Below are positions 45,727-54,244 of a DNA stretch of 64,000 nucleotides, piece after piece. A program made the translations under genes and the position numbers. Below the pieces are notes generated by a model, which saw only the letters and a program-made list of their open reading frames with translations, made no database searches and was not told the DNA's origin. The stretch's first letter is position 1; each line of letters opens with the position of its first letter. Source of the stretch: Onstottus_B sp049273855 (GTDB lineage Bacteria > Acidobacteriota > Blastocatellia > UBA7656); NCBI GenBank assembly GCA_049273855.1, contig JBASRN010000181.1, forward strand, positions 6,746-70,745, given 5' to 3'.

Positions 45727-48198
45727 TCATTCGTATCTTAGCGCGATCATCGGATCGACCTTCGTCGCGCGGCGCGCGGGAATCCAGCAGGCCGCGAGCG
45801 CCACACCCGACAGAAGCAATGCGACGACCACGAAGGTCGAAAGGTCGGTCGGGCTCACGCCGTAGAGCAAGCCCTCCGTCAGGCGCGTCGATATGAATGC
45901 TGCAACCAAACCAGCCATCACTCCAAGCACCGTAAGCACCATGCCTTGTCTGATGACCAGCGACATCACTTCCCGCGAACTGGCGCCCAGCGCTACTCGG
46001 ATGCCAATCTCGCGAGTGCGCCGGCTGACCGTATACGCCATCACGCCATACAACCCGATCGCCGCCAGCAGCAGCGCGACCACACCGAAAACACCGACGA
46101 GCGTCGAAGCCAGACGAGTCGCCGCCAGCGTGTTGCCTATCTGCTCCGACATCGCCCTGATTTCGGAGACCGGCAGCGACGAATCGATCGCCTTGATCTC
46201 GCCGCGAACCGCCGGGATCAAATCGACCGGCCGGCCCTTCGCGCGCACGAGGACGTTAGTGTACGCGTCGTAACCACGCTGCAACGCGGGCAAATCGAAA
46301 TGGGGGAGCGGCGCCTCCGTCAGTTCGTGATGCTTGATGTCGCTGGTTATTCCCACAATCTCGAGCGGCTGTTGGCCGGGACCCAGGTTCAACCGCTTGC
46401 CCATCGCGTCCTCGCCGGGGAAGAACCGCTGCGCCATCGCCTCGTTGATGATCACCACACGCGGCGCACCCGCGCGATCCTGCTCAGTGAAGCCGCGCCC
46501 TTGTGCCAGACGAATCCCCATCGTTTCGTGATAGCGCGGGCCGACGAAGTTTGCGTCGAATGCCATCTGCTCGTCGGGCAGCGGCTGGCGGCCCTCGACG
46601 AACAGCGTGCTCACATACCGGCTTCCGCTGATTGGCGTCACAAGCCCGTAACTGACCGCTTCCACTCCAGGGATTGAAGCGAGGTGGTCGATCACCTCCT
46701 GTTGCAAGCCGCGTCCGCGCGTCTCATTGTACTTTTTCTCTTCCAGTTCGAGCGGCACGACGAGCAGATTTTTTGCTTGATAGCCGGGATCGATCGCCAC
46801 CAGATTCCGAACGGTCTTTATGCACAGCCCCGCCCCGATCAGGACGACTATCGCCAGCGCGAGTTGCGCGACGACAAGCAGGCTGCGAAGGTTGAACCGG
46901 CCGTCACGACGATTTGAAACGCCGCCCTCCTCCTTCAACGCGGGAATTAGATCGGCTCTCGAACTTTGCCACGCGGGAACGATGCCGAACACGACTCCGG
47001 CCAGCAGCGTTGTGAACGCGGTGAACAGGAGCACGCGCCGGTCCAGGCCTTCGTCAAGCAGAGTCTGCGCCGTCACCAACCGCGCCTGCGTCTTTACCAG
47101 CAATGTCACAAGCCAGGGCGCAAGGAGCAATCCGGCGGCGCCGCCGGCCGATGCCAGCAACAGGCTTTCGGTCAGTAGTTGACGGCCCAGGCGCCAGCCG
47201 CTCGCTCCCACCGCAAGCCTTATCGCCATCTCTTTGCGCCTGGTTACCGCGCGGGCAAGCAAAAGCGCCGCCACATTCGCGCACGCGATCAGCAGCACAA
47301 GGCCCACAACGCCCATCAGCAGCATTAGCGGCGATGAGAAGCGCTTGCGCAGGATCGAAATGCCCTGGCCCGCTCGCTCGAAGGTGACGTGCTGCTCGCT
47401 GAAAGGCAGACCCTTGGTGATCGTTCCTGCCGGAGTGCTGGCCTCTTTGATCTGCTGTGCCAGCGCGTCCATTTCAAACTCCGCCTGCGGCTGAGTGATA
47501 TCGTCCTTCACCCGGCCCAGCAGCAACAGCCAGCGGTCCGTTCGGCTTTCAATGAACTTCGACTGCTCGAGCTGCGGATGCATCAGTGCCGGAACCCAGA
47601 TTTCGGTTGGCTCTTCGAGGATCATTCCGTTGAACTCCCGCGCGGCAACGCCGATCACGGTCAGGGGGAAGCCGTTGAGTGTGATCGTTTGACCGATGAG
47701 GTTGGGGTCCGCGCCAAAGCGTTTTCGCCAGAAAGCATCGCTGACCACGACAACCGGTTGAGTGCCCGGCGCGCGATCTTCTTCTTCGGAGAACGCTCGG
47801 CCGCGCGCCGTCCTCACGCCAAGCACGTCGAAGTAGTTGCCCGACACGTATTCGCTTGCGACTCGTTCGGTCTGATTGTTGAGATCGAGTTCCAACTCGG
47901 TGGTTGTGAACGCCAGCAGGCCGGAGAAGACTTCGTTTTGCGCGCGGTAGTCGCTGAACTCCGGATACGAAAAGGCATTGCTAACAAAGTGCGGGCTGAC
48001 GCTGACCGAGGTGATCAGCACGAGCTGCTGTGGGTTTTTGACGGGCAGCGACCGAATGAGCAGCTTGTCAGTCACGCTGAAGATCGCGGTGTTGGCCCCG
48101 ATGCCGAGCGCCAGGGTCGCGACGGCTATCAAAGTGAAGCCGGGGTTCTTCAGCAGTATTCGCGCGCCGTAACGCAGGTCTTGCAGGAAATTTTCCAT
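45727..48198 (-). CDS. ADOP-type MacB/FtsX permease (LPV subtype)
   Basis: An 823-residue copy from the ATG at 48196-48198 (MENFLQDLRYGARILLKNPGF), preceded by GAGGTGT. It belongs to the LPV group: FSVTDKLLIRSLPVKNPQQLVLI. The loop before FtsX1 reads RKRFSSPLMLLMGVVGLVLLIACANVAALLLARAVTRRKEMAIRLAVGA, shown here across the helix, with Ala for Asn in the ANVANLL position. The linker after FtsX1 has LKEEGGVSNRRDG. It ends ACWIPARRATKVDPMIALRYE. Its closest relatives within the window are the copies at 999 and 50811. Cargo is unknown. Confidence 0.93.
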   Translation of the reverse strand: MENFLQDLRYGARILLKNPGFTLIAVATLALGIGANTAIFSVTDKLLIRSLPVKNPQQLVLITSVSVSPHFVSNAFSYPEFSDYRAQNEVFSGLLAFTTTELELDLNNQTERVASEYVSGNYFDVLGVRTARGRAFSEEEDRAPGTQPVVVVSDAFWRKRFGADPNLIGQTITLNGFPLTVIGVAAREFNGMILEEPTEIWVPALMHPQLEQSKFIESRTDRWLLLLGRVKDDITQPQAEFEMDALAQQIKEASTPAGTITKGLPFSEQHVTFERAGQGISILRKRFSSPLMLLMGVVGLVLLIACANVAALLLARAVTRRKEMAIRLAVGASGWRLGRQLLTESLLLASAGGAAGLLLAPWLVTLLVKTQARLVTAQTLLDEGLDRRVLLFTAFTTLLAGVVFGIVPAWQSSRADLIPALKEEGGVSNRRDGRFNLRSLLVVAQLALAIVVLIGAGLCIKTVRNLVAIDPGYQAKNLLVVPLELEEKKYNETRGRGLQQEVIDHLASIPGVEAVSYGLVTPISGSRYVSTLFVEGRQPLPDEQMAFDANFVGPRYHETMGIRLAQGRGFTEQDRAGAPRVVIINEAMAQRFFPGEDAMGKRLNLGPGQQPLEIVGITSDIKHHELTEAPLPHFDLPALQRGYDAYTNVLVRAKGRPVDLIPAVRGEIKAIDSSLPVSEIRAMSEQIGNTLAATRLASTLVGVFGVVALLLAAIGLYGVMAYTVSRRTREIGIRVALGASSREVMSLVIRQGMVLTVLGVMAGLVAAFISTRLTEGLLYGVSPTDLSTFVVVALLLSGVALAACWIPARRATKVDPMIALRYE

Positions 48199-48216
48199 CG
48201 ATACACCTCAAAACGC

Positions 48217-48379
48217 GGTTTAGGGTTTCTGGTTTAGGGTTTCTGGTTCGTGTGATTGAACATGCAAGGTTGCCTGAATGCCCGAACCAGGAACCAGAAA
48301 CCAGAAACCAGAAACTAGAAACCAGAAACTAGAAACCAGAAACTAGAAACCAGAAACTAGAAACCAGAAACTAGAAACC
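48217..48379. repeat. Long asymmetric heptamer repeat with 14-nt period
   Basis: A short left arm (GGTTTAGGGTTTCTGGTTTA, 48217-48246) faces a much longer right arm (48285-48379), which is a tandem of about six 14-nt units made of two heptamers, GAAACCA and GAAACTA. The centre (GAACATGCAAGGT, then CTGAATGCCC) is nearly the same as that of the element at 56682, so the two are copies of one element that differ in arm length. Confidence 0.85.
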
Positions 48380-48382
48380 ATC

Positions 48383-50800
48383 CTACTCATAGCGGAGCGC
48401 CACCATCGGATCGACTCTGGTCGCCCGCCTGGCAGGAATAAAACAGGCCAGCAGGGCAGTTGCCGCCAGCAGCAGCGACACGAGCAGAAAAGTCATCGTA
48501 TCGGCCGAGCCAACACCAAACAGTAGATTTTGCATTGCGCTGGTCAGCGCGATGCCTCCGATCAAGCCGATCCCCAACCCGATGGCAACCAGGGTTATGC
48601 CTTGCCTGATAACAAGTAGCATGACGTCGCTCTGACGCGCCCCCAATGCCATCCGCACTCCTATCTCGTGGGTGCGCTGACTCACGTTGAATGACATGAC
48701 GCCGTAGATCCCGACTGCTGCGAGGACCAGTGCGATGACGCCAAAGATGCTTAGCCAGGTTCCGGAGATGCTATATGGCAGGACGGATGCTGCTCGCACC
48801 TGTTTCATCGTCTTGATGTCGAAGACCGGCTGATCCTTATCCAATCCGACCACTTCGTTTCGAATCGGCTCCGCCAGTGCAAGCGGATCCGAGCTCGTGC
48901 GCGCCACAAGCATCATGTTTCCCCACGGATCTTGTTTGTGAGGGAGGTAGTAATCTCCGGTGAACGGGAGGTTAAGTTCGTGCCTGACGTCGTTCACCAC
49001 GCCGACAACTTCCATCCACGGGTTTTGCGCGGGATCGCCCCTGAATCGAAACCGTTTACCAAGCGCGTCGCCGCCGGGGAAGAAACGATGGCCAAGCGTT
49101 TCGCTCACGATAACGACCGGAGGTGTGTCCGCTCGGTCCTGTTCGGTGAAGCCACGTCCCTTAATTATCGTGATGCCCATCGTCTCAAAGTAGTCGGTCG
49201 TGCAGACGCGATATCGCCCGCCGAACTCCTGACCGGGCGGTGGCTCAGGCACGCCTTCGACCAGAAAAGAGCTACTCGAATTGCTGCCCCCCAGCGGAAG
49301 ATGATTAACCGCCGCCACCGATTCAACCCCGGGAAGCGTCTTCAGTTGCTGCATCAGATCTTGATAGAAGGCGACGCAAGGTGCGGGCTCGCGATACTTC
49401 TGCCCCGACAGGGCGACGCCCATAGTCAAAGTGTTTTCGAGCTTGAATCCCGGGTTGCTTTGCAGCAGCAGCCAGAAGCTCTTCACCGTCAGTCCTGCGC
49501 CGATCAGCAAGACAAGCGAGAGCGCTACCTCTGCGACGACCAGCACGCCGCGCAACCGTTGCCTGGCGACGCCCGCGGACCTTTGCGCGCCTTCTTTTAA
49601 CGCCTCGCTCAGATTCGCCTTTGACGACTGGATCGCTGGCGCCAAACCGAAAAGCAGACCGGTCAACACTGAGAGACCAACCGTGAACGCGAGCACCGGG
49701 AGATCAAGACCAATTCGATTCCAGCCCGGAACGAACTTCATATCGCTCGCCGGAATGAAGGACTTCATCAGATCGATTCCCCACAATCCGAAGAGAATTC
49801 CGAAAGCACCGCCGGCCACGGCGAGCGCCACGCTTTCGGTCAGCAACTGACGCGCGAGGCGCCAGCGGCTGGCCCCAAGAGCCGAACGAATCGCGACTTC
49901 TTTGTATCTTGCAGAGGCACGAACCAGCATCAGGTTCGCGACGTTCGCGCAAGCGATCAGCAACACGAACCCGACCGAGGCCATCAACAACAAGAGCACC
50001 GCGCGATACACTCGCACCGTATCGTCAAGCAACGGGTAAACTCGCGCGCCAAGGTCAGTGTTGGTCAGCGGAAACTGCTGTTGAAGCCGGCCGGTGATTG
50101 CGTCGAGATCGGCTTGCGCTTGATGGATCGAGACGCCTCGCTTCAACCGCGCGACTGCCAGAAACTCGTGTGACCTGCGATTGCTGACCCTCGTGGGTGT
50201 TTGGGTCAGGGGAGCCATAAGCTCAACACCGCGCGGGAAGTTGTAGTCCTGCGGCATAACGCCGATCACCGTGCGCGCCACTCCGTTCAGCGCGATGGTC
50301 TGGCCTATGACACTGACGTCCCCGGCGAAGCGCCGCTGCCACAACCCGTAGCTGAGAAGCGCGACGCTGTCCTTGCCAGGTTGATCCTCTTCGGTAAGAA
50401 AGGCGCGACCCAGCGCGGGCTTCACTCCGATCACGTCGAGAAAGTTTGCCGAGACCAGGAAACCCTGCACTCGCTCCGGCGGATCTATGCCCGTTACGTT
50501 TGCGTCCCACCAGCGATACAGACCGAGGTGCTCGAACGAGGATTGGTGCGCGCCCCAGTCCACATAATTTGCAAAGGCTACCTCGTTGTGTGGCGCGCCC
50601 GGTGATTCATCCCAGATGGCTACTATCCGATCCAATTCAGGAAACGGAAGCGGGTTTAACAACAGCGCGTTGACGAAGCTGAAGATTGCCGTATTCGCGC
50701 CGATGCCGAGAGCCAGCGCGAGTATCGCAATAAGAGTAAAGCCGGGCGCCTTTATAGAGGACCGCACTGCATAACGTAAGTCCTGCCAGAGTTTTTGCAT
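48383..50800 (-). CDS. ADOP-type MacB/FtsX permease, coupled to upstream ADOP
   Basis: An 805-residue copy starting MQKLWQDLRYAVRSSIKAPGF at the ATG at 50798-50800, with an ideal AAGGAGGAGCG upstream placed in the 10-nt gap after the stop of the preceding ADOP. Helix 1 reads FSFVNALLLNPLPFPELDRIVAIWDE. It shares with the copy at 6181 the segment IPASDMKFVPGWNRIG before the fourth helix and the tail RRATRVDPMVALRYE (ACFIPA in front). FtsX1 begins CANVANLMLVRASARYKEVAIRSALGA. Together with the gene at 50811 it forms the second directly coupled pair in the window. Confidence 0.93.
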   Translation of the reverse strand: MQKLWQDLRYAVRSSIKAPGFTLIAILALALGIGANTAIFSFVNALLLNPLPFPELDRIVAIWDESPGAPHNEVAFANYVDWGAHQSSFEHLGLYRWWDANVTGIDPPERVQGFLVSANFLDVIGVKPALGRAFLTEEDQPGKDSVALLSYGLWQRRFAGDVSVIGQTIALNGVARTVIGVMPQDYNFPRGVELMAPLTQTPTRVSNRRSHEFLAVARLKRGVSIHQAQADLDAITGRLQQQFPLTNTDLGARVYPLLDDTVRVYRAVLLLLMASVGFVLLIACANVANLMLVRASARYKEVAIRSALGASRWRLARQLLTESVALAVAGGAFGILFGLWGIDLMKSFIPASDMKFVPGWNRIGLDLPVLAFTVGLSVLTGLLFGLAPAIQSSKANLSEALKEGAQRSAGVARQRLRGVLVVAEVALSLVLLIGAGLTVKSFWLLLQSNPGFKLENTLTMGVALSGQKYREPAPCVAFYQDLMQQLKTLPGVESVAAVNHLPLGGSNSSSSFLVEGVPEPPPGQEFGGRYRVCTTDYFETMGITIIKGRGFTEQDRADTPPVVIVSETLGHRFFPGGDALGKRFRFRGDPAQNPWMEVVGVVNDVRHELNLPFTGDYYLPHKQDPWGNMMLVARTSSDPLALAEPIRNEVVGLDKDQPVFDIKTMKQVRAASVLPYSISGTWLSIFGVIALVLAAVGIYGVMSFNVSQRTHEIGVRMALGARQSDVMLLVIRQGITLVAIGLGIGLIGGIALTSAMQNLLFGVGSADTMTFLLVSLLLAATALLACFIPARRATRVDPMVALRYE

Positions 50801-50810
50801 CGCTCCTCCT

Positions 50811-53288
50811 TCATTCGTGCCTCAGCGCGACCATCGGATCTACCTTCATAGCTCGCCGAGCTGGGATGTAGCACGCAAGCAGCGCTACGCTTGCAAGCAC
50901 TCCTGCGATAACCGCGAACGTCGCCGGATCGGCTGCGCTCACGCCATACAACAGGCTTGCCATCAACGGAGCCAGCGCCAGAGCGATAGCCGTCCCTGAC
51001 GCCAGACCGATCACAACCAGCGTCATTCCCTGGCGCAATACCATTCGCCGAACGTTACCGGTATCAGCGCCCAGAGCCATCCGGATGCCAATCTCCTTCC
51101 TGCGTTGCGCAACCACGTACCCCATCACGCCGTAGAGCCCCACGGCTGCCAACACTAACGCCAGCAGCCCGAAGATGCTGACCAGTGTGGCAATCGATTT
51201 AGGCAACGAAAGAACCCGATCCAGATACTGCGGCGCGGTGCGCACTCCATAGACCGGAAGTTGCTCGTCAAGACTCTTCACTTCCTCGCGAATGACAGCC
51301 GCGACGCCTTCGGGATCGCCGGTCGTGCGCACAACCATCGTCATTCGCCCATCGTAGTTCTGCCATAACGGAATGAATAAATAATCGGTCGGCGGTTCGC
51401 CCAGTGTGATGTACTTGCCATCCTGCGCAACGCCGATAACTTCCATCCAAGAGTTTTGCTCATTGCCCAGTCTCAGGCGCTTGCCGAGGGGGCTCTCATT
51501 TGGCCAGTAGTGACGAGCCATTGCCTCGTTGACGATGACGACTCGCGGCGCACGCTCGTTGTCGTGCTCTGTAAATGCTCGCCCCTGCACGATAGCGGTG
51601 TCCATTGTTTCAAAGTAGTCATGAGCTATTGTGCTGAACAGGGTCTGCAGCCGTTCATTCTCAGTCTTCGGAACGCGGCCTTCAATCATGAAGCGGGTGC
51701 CGTTGGTGTACTGATCGAGCGGAAGCGGCCCCGCAAAGCTGGCCTGCTCGACGCCTGGCAGATTCTTCAATCGCTCACCCAGTTGTTTGTAGAAGCTGCG
51801 GCCGCGCGTCTCGTCGTAGTTGTGCAGGTCAAGATTGGTTGAACCCATCAGAATGTGATCAGTTCTGAAGCCCGGGTTCATCGTTTGTGCGTTTTGCATG
51901 CTCTTTATGAGCAGCCCCGCGCTGATCAAAAGTACGAGGGACAACGCGATCTGCGAGACGACCAGCAAGTTTCGCAAACTAATACGGCGCAACCCCGCGA
52001 CGGAGCCGCCGGGTTCGCCTTTCAGGATACCGACCAGGTCTGTTCGCGATGCCTGTAGAGCTGGAAGCAATCCGAAGATAATTCCGGTCAGGATCGACAA
52101 CAGCGCAGTAAATCCGAGAACGCGATAATCCAGTCCCAGATCGTAGGCAAAATCGATTGTTTCGAAGTCGAGTGCCGGTGCCCCCATTCCAAACAACCCG
52201 TTGAGCCACACCGCCAACAGCAAACCGAACGCTCCACCAATAGCTGAAAGCAGGAGGCTCTCTGTCAGTAGTTGACGGATCAAACGAAACCGGGTCGCAC
52301 CGAGCGCCAATCGCATAGCGATCTCCCGGCGCCGGACCGTCGCTCTTGCCAGCAGTAGATTTGCCACATTCGCGCACGCCACAAGCAGCACCAGACCGAC
52401 CAGTCCCATCATTGCGCCGGTTATCAATGGCACGTACCCCATCGTCACAATTACCGGTTGAGTCTTTGTGCCGCCCGCGAGAACTCCGACCCCCAGGTTG
52501 GCGTTCGTCTGCGGATAATCGTTCGCCATCTGCTGTGCGAACGCAGTCATCGCTGCCTGCGCCTGCTCGATGCTCACGCCGTCCCTGAGCCGGCCGTTGA
52601 CGTTGAATGTTCTGTTGCCGCGGTTGTTAAGAAACCTGTCTGTGGTTCCAGGTATCGCCTGAACATGCATCATCAGCGGAAGGTACACGTCGGGAATCCA
52701 TCCGAACTGCCGCGTACCAGAGAAACCCTTCTTCGCCACTCCAATGATGGTGAAGTCATGTCCGTTGAGTTTGACGAGACGTCCCACAACGGTTGGATCA
52801 CCGCCGAAGCGACGTTGCCAGAACGCGTGGCTCAAAACCGTCACCGGATGACCGCCAGGCCTCAGGTCATCTTCCGGCGTCAACAACCGGCCGAGCTCCG
52901 CGTCGAGTCGGAGCCCGGTAAAGTAGTTTCCCGTGACCATTTCGCCCGACACCATCTCGGCAAGCTCACCTTGTTCTTTGAGGCTAAGCGTTGTGGTGTA
53001 GTGGATGAATAGTGCGCTGAAGACCTGATTGTGGTCTCGATAATCCAGGTACTCGGGATATGAGAAACTGCCGGGGTATGGCCGGTTTGGTTCAGTGGTA
53101 TAAAGCGCAACGAGTTGCTCCGGGTTCCCGACCGGCATCGGCTTGAGAAGCATCCCGTTGATCAGAGTGAAGACCGAGGTATTGACTGCGATGCCCAGCG
53201 CGATGGAAAGAACAGCGACAACGCTAAGTGCCGGTGTCTTAACCATCACTCGCATGCCATAGCGCAAGTCCTGTAGTAGTCGGTTCAT
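50811..53288 (-). CDS. ADOP-type MacB/FtsX permease (LPV subtype), first of a coupled pair
   Basis: An 825-residue copy from the ATG at 53286-53288 (MNRLLQDLRYGMRVMVKTPAL); the ribosome site is weak. Helix 1 is unusual: ALGIAVNTSVFTLINGMLLKPMPVGNPEQLVAL. The loop before FtsX1 (NLGVGVLAGGTKTQPVIVTM) is unlike other copies. FtsX1 has LLVACANVANLLLARATVRRREIAMRLALGA. It ends ACYIPARRAMKVDPMVALRHE, with His for Tyr, as at 57384. Its stop is 10 nt from the start of the ADOP at 48383. Upstream lies a TAGTCAG heptamer repeat and then the ADOP remnants. Substrate unknown. Confidence 0.93.
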   Translation of the reverse strand: MNRLLQDLRYGMRVMVKTPALSVVAVLSIALGIAVNTSVFTLINGMLLKPMPVGNPEQLVALYTTEPNRPYPGSFSYPEYLDYRDHNQVFSALFIHYTTTLSLKEQGELAEMVSGEMVTGNYFTGLRLDAELGRLLTPEDDLRPGGHPVTVLSHAFWQRRFGGDPTVVGRLVKLNGHDFTIIGVAKKGFSGTRQFGWIPDVYLPLMMHVQAIPGTTDRFLNNRGNRTFNVNGRLRDGVSIEQAQAAMTAFAQQMANDYPQTNANLGVGVLAGGTKTQPVIVTMGYVPLITGAMMGLVGLVLLVACANVANLLLARATVRRREIAMRLALGATRFRLIRQLLTESLLLSAIGGAFGLLLAVWLNGLFGMGAPALDFETIDFAYDLGLDYRVLGFTALLSILTGIIFGLLPALQASRTDLVGILKGEPGGSVAGLRRISLRNLLVVSQIALSLVLLISAGLLIKSMQNAQTMNPGFRTDHILMGSTNLDLHNYDETRGRSFYKQLGERLKNLPGVEQASFAGPLPLDQYTNGTRFMIEGRVPKTENERLQTLFSTIAHDYFETMDTAIVQGRAFTEHDNERAPRVVIVNEAMARHYWPNESPLGKRLRLGNEQNSWMEVIGVAQDGKYITLGEPPTDYLFIPLWQNYDGRMTMVVRTTGDPEGVAAVIREEVKSLDEQLPVYGVRTAPQYLDRVLSLPKSIATLVSIFGLLALVLAAVGLYGVMGYVVAQRRKEIGIRMALGADTGNVRRMVLRQGMTLVVIGLASGTAIALALAPLMASLLYGVSAADPATFAVIAGVLASVALLACYIPARRAMKVDPMVALRHE

Positions 53289-53294
53289 GGTTAG

Positions 53295-53389
53295 TCCTTA
53301 GTTCAGTAGTCAGTAGTCAGTAGCTCGTAGCTCTTAGTCAGTAGTTTGTTTTATGTGATCGCGTTAGCATTCGAGCTACGGACTACGGC
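53295..53389. repeat. Inverted TAGTCAG / CTACGGA heptamer repeat
   Basis: The left part (53303-53345) consists of AGTAGTC and TAGCTCG units, and the right part (53372-53388) reads CGAGCTACGGACTACGG, complementary to a CCGTAGTCCGTAGCTC form of the same unit. The same unit makes up the hairpin at 8613-8673. Confidence 0.7.
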
Positions 53390-53485
53390 TGCTCCAGACG
53401 CCGGGATCCGGTGACATTCGCAATTATCCTTCGTGCCTTTGTTGCAGTTCGATGTTTGTCGCACTGAACCACCGACCACTGACTT

Positions 53486-53548
53486 TTCGTATCTCAGCGC
53501 CGCCGGCGGATCTATTTTCGTCGCCCGGCGCGCAGGCACATAACTGAG
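53486..53548 (-). pseudogene. ADOP C-terminal remnant fused behind a lumazine-binding-like gene
   Basis: Directly after the stop of the gene at 53549, and in the same frame, the minus strand reads LSYVPARRATKIDPPAALRYE, clearly the terminal 21 residues of an ADOP, now without its own stop. The rest of that ADOP is absent. The junction suggests a deletion that brought the stop codon of the small gene next to the ADOP tail. Confidence 0.8.
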
Positions 53549-54040
53549 TTATTTCGATTCTGGTTTGAGTTCCCACAGCACGTTGACGATCACCCAGCGG
53601 CCATTCCACTTTGCCAAGTGCAAGTAATCAATCCAATCGGACGCAATAACTTTGGCGCTGGCCGCACCCTCGAAGACATCCAGGATGGTCACGTCTTTTT
53701 GCTGCTTCTCTTTCGGCGTCTTTTTGCCTCCGCCATTTCTCGTCCCCTGCACCAGGCTCATCGCACTCATCTGACCGAGGGCGCTTCTGCTCGATTTGGG
53801 ATCGGTGCGCACGATTCTTTTGGCCAGCTCAGGATGAAGCGCTCGCTCCATTCGCTCGGCGTTTCCTTCATACCATCCCTCGATGTAATCGAGCGCGGCT
53901 CGTCGGATGGCCGCAGCATCCGCTTCACCTGGACGGTTTGGTGCAGGTAGATTCTGAGCCTGGGTGTCAAAGCCAACGAACCTCGCTCCCAATGACAAAG
54001 AAAGAGCGAGCATGACTAGCCGAAATGGATATTTGTTCAT
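53549..54040 (-). CDS. Exported putative lumazine-binding-like (NTF2-fold) protein
   Basis: A 163-residue protein with a signal peptide (LVMLALSLSLGARFVG, cleavage near AQN). The mature chain has AAALRRA-like start AAAIRRAALDYIEGWYEGNAERMERALHPELAKR, here the typical beginning of the putative lumazine-binding family, and ends SDWIDYLHLAKWNGRWVIVNVLWELKP. A lysine-rich insert (GGGKKTPKEKQQKD) sits in the middle. AAGGAGG precedes the ATG at 54038-54040. It is 15 nt downstream of an ADOP remnant and directly upstream of another. A paralogue lies at 56773. Periplasmic small-molecule binding is plausible; the ligand is unknown. Confidence 0.85.
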   Translation of the reverse strand: MNKYPFRLVMLALSLSLGARFVGFDTQAQNLPAPNRPGEADAAAIRRAALDYIEGWYEGNAERMERALHPELAKRIVRTDPKSSRSALGQMSAMSLVQGTRNGGGKKTPKEKQQKDVTILDVFEGAASAKVIASDWIDYLHLAKWNGRWVIVNVLWELKPESK

Positions 54041-54055
54041 TGTAGTCCTCCTTAT

Positions 54056-54212
54056 TTATTCGTATCGAAGCGCAACCATCGGGTCGCCCTTTGTCGCTCG
54101 CCGCGCCGGTATGTAGCAGGCCACGAGCGCCACAGCGGTCAGCAGAAGCGGAACGGCGATGAAACGGCGGCAAATCGTCCGTGCTCACATTGAAGAGCAG
54201 TTCTTTCAGCAT
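54056..54212 (-). pseudogene. Frameshifted ADOP C-terminal remnant
   Basis: The minus strand reads MLKELLFNVSTDDLP and then, after an apparent single-base insertion near 54160-54167, FIAVPLLLTAVALVACYIP followed by ARRATKGDPMVALRYE and TAA at 54056-54058. This is the last about 50 codons of an ADOP, with Gly for Val in KVDP. Everything upstream is missing; the stop of the intact ADOP at 54245 lies only about 30 bp away, with two ATTGCGG heptamers in between. Confidence 0.85.
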
Positions 54213-54244
54213 AGGCTGCTTCAAATCCGCAATCCGCAATCAGT

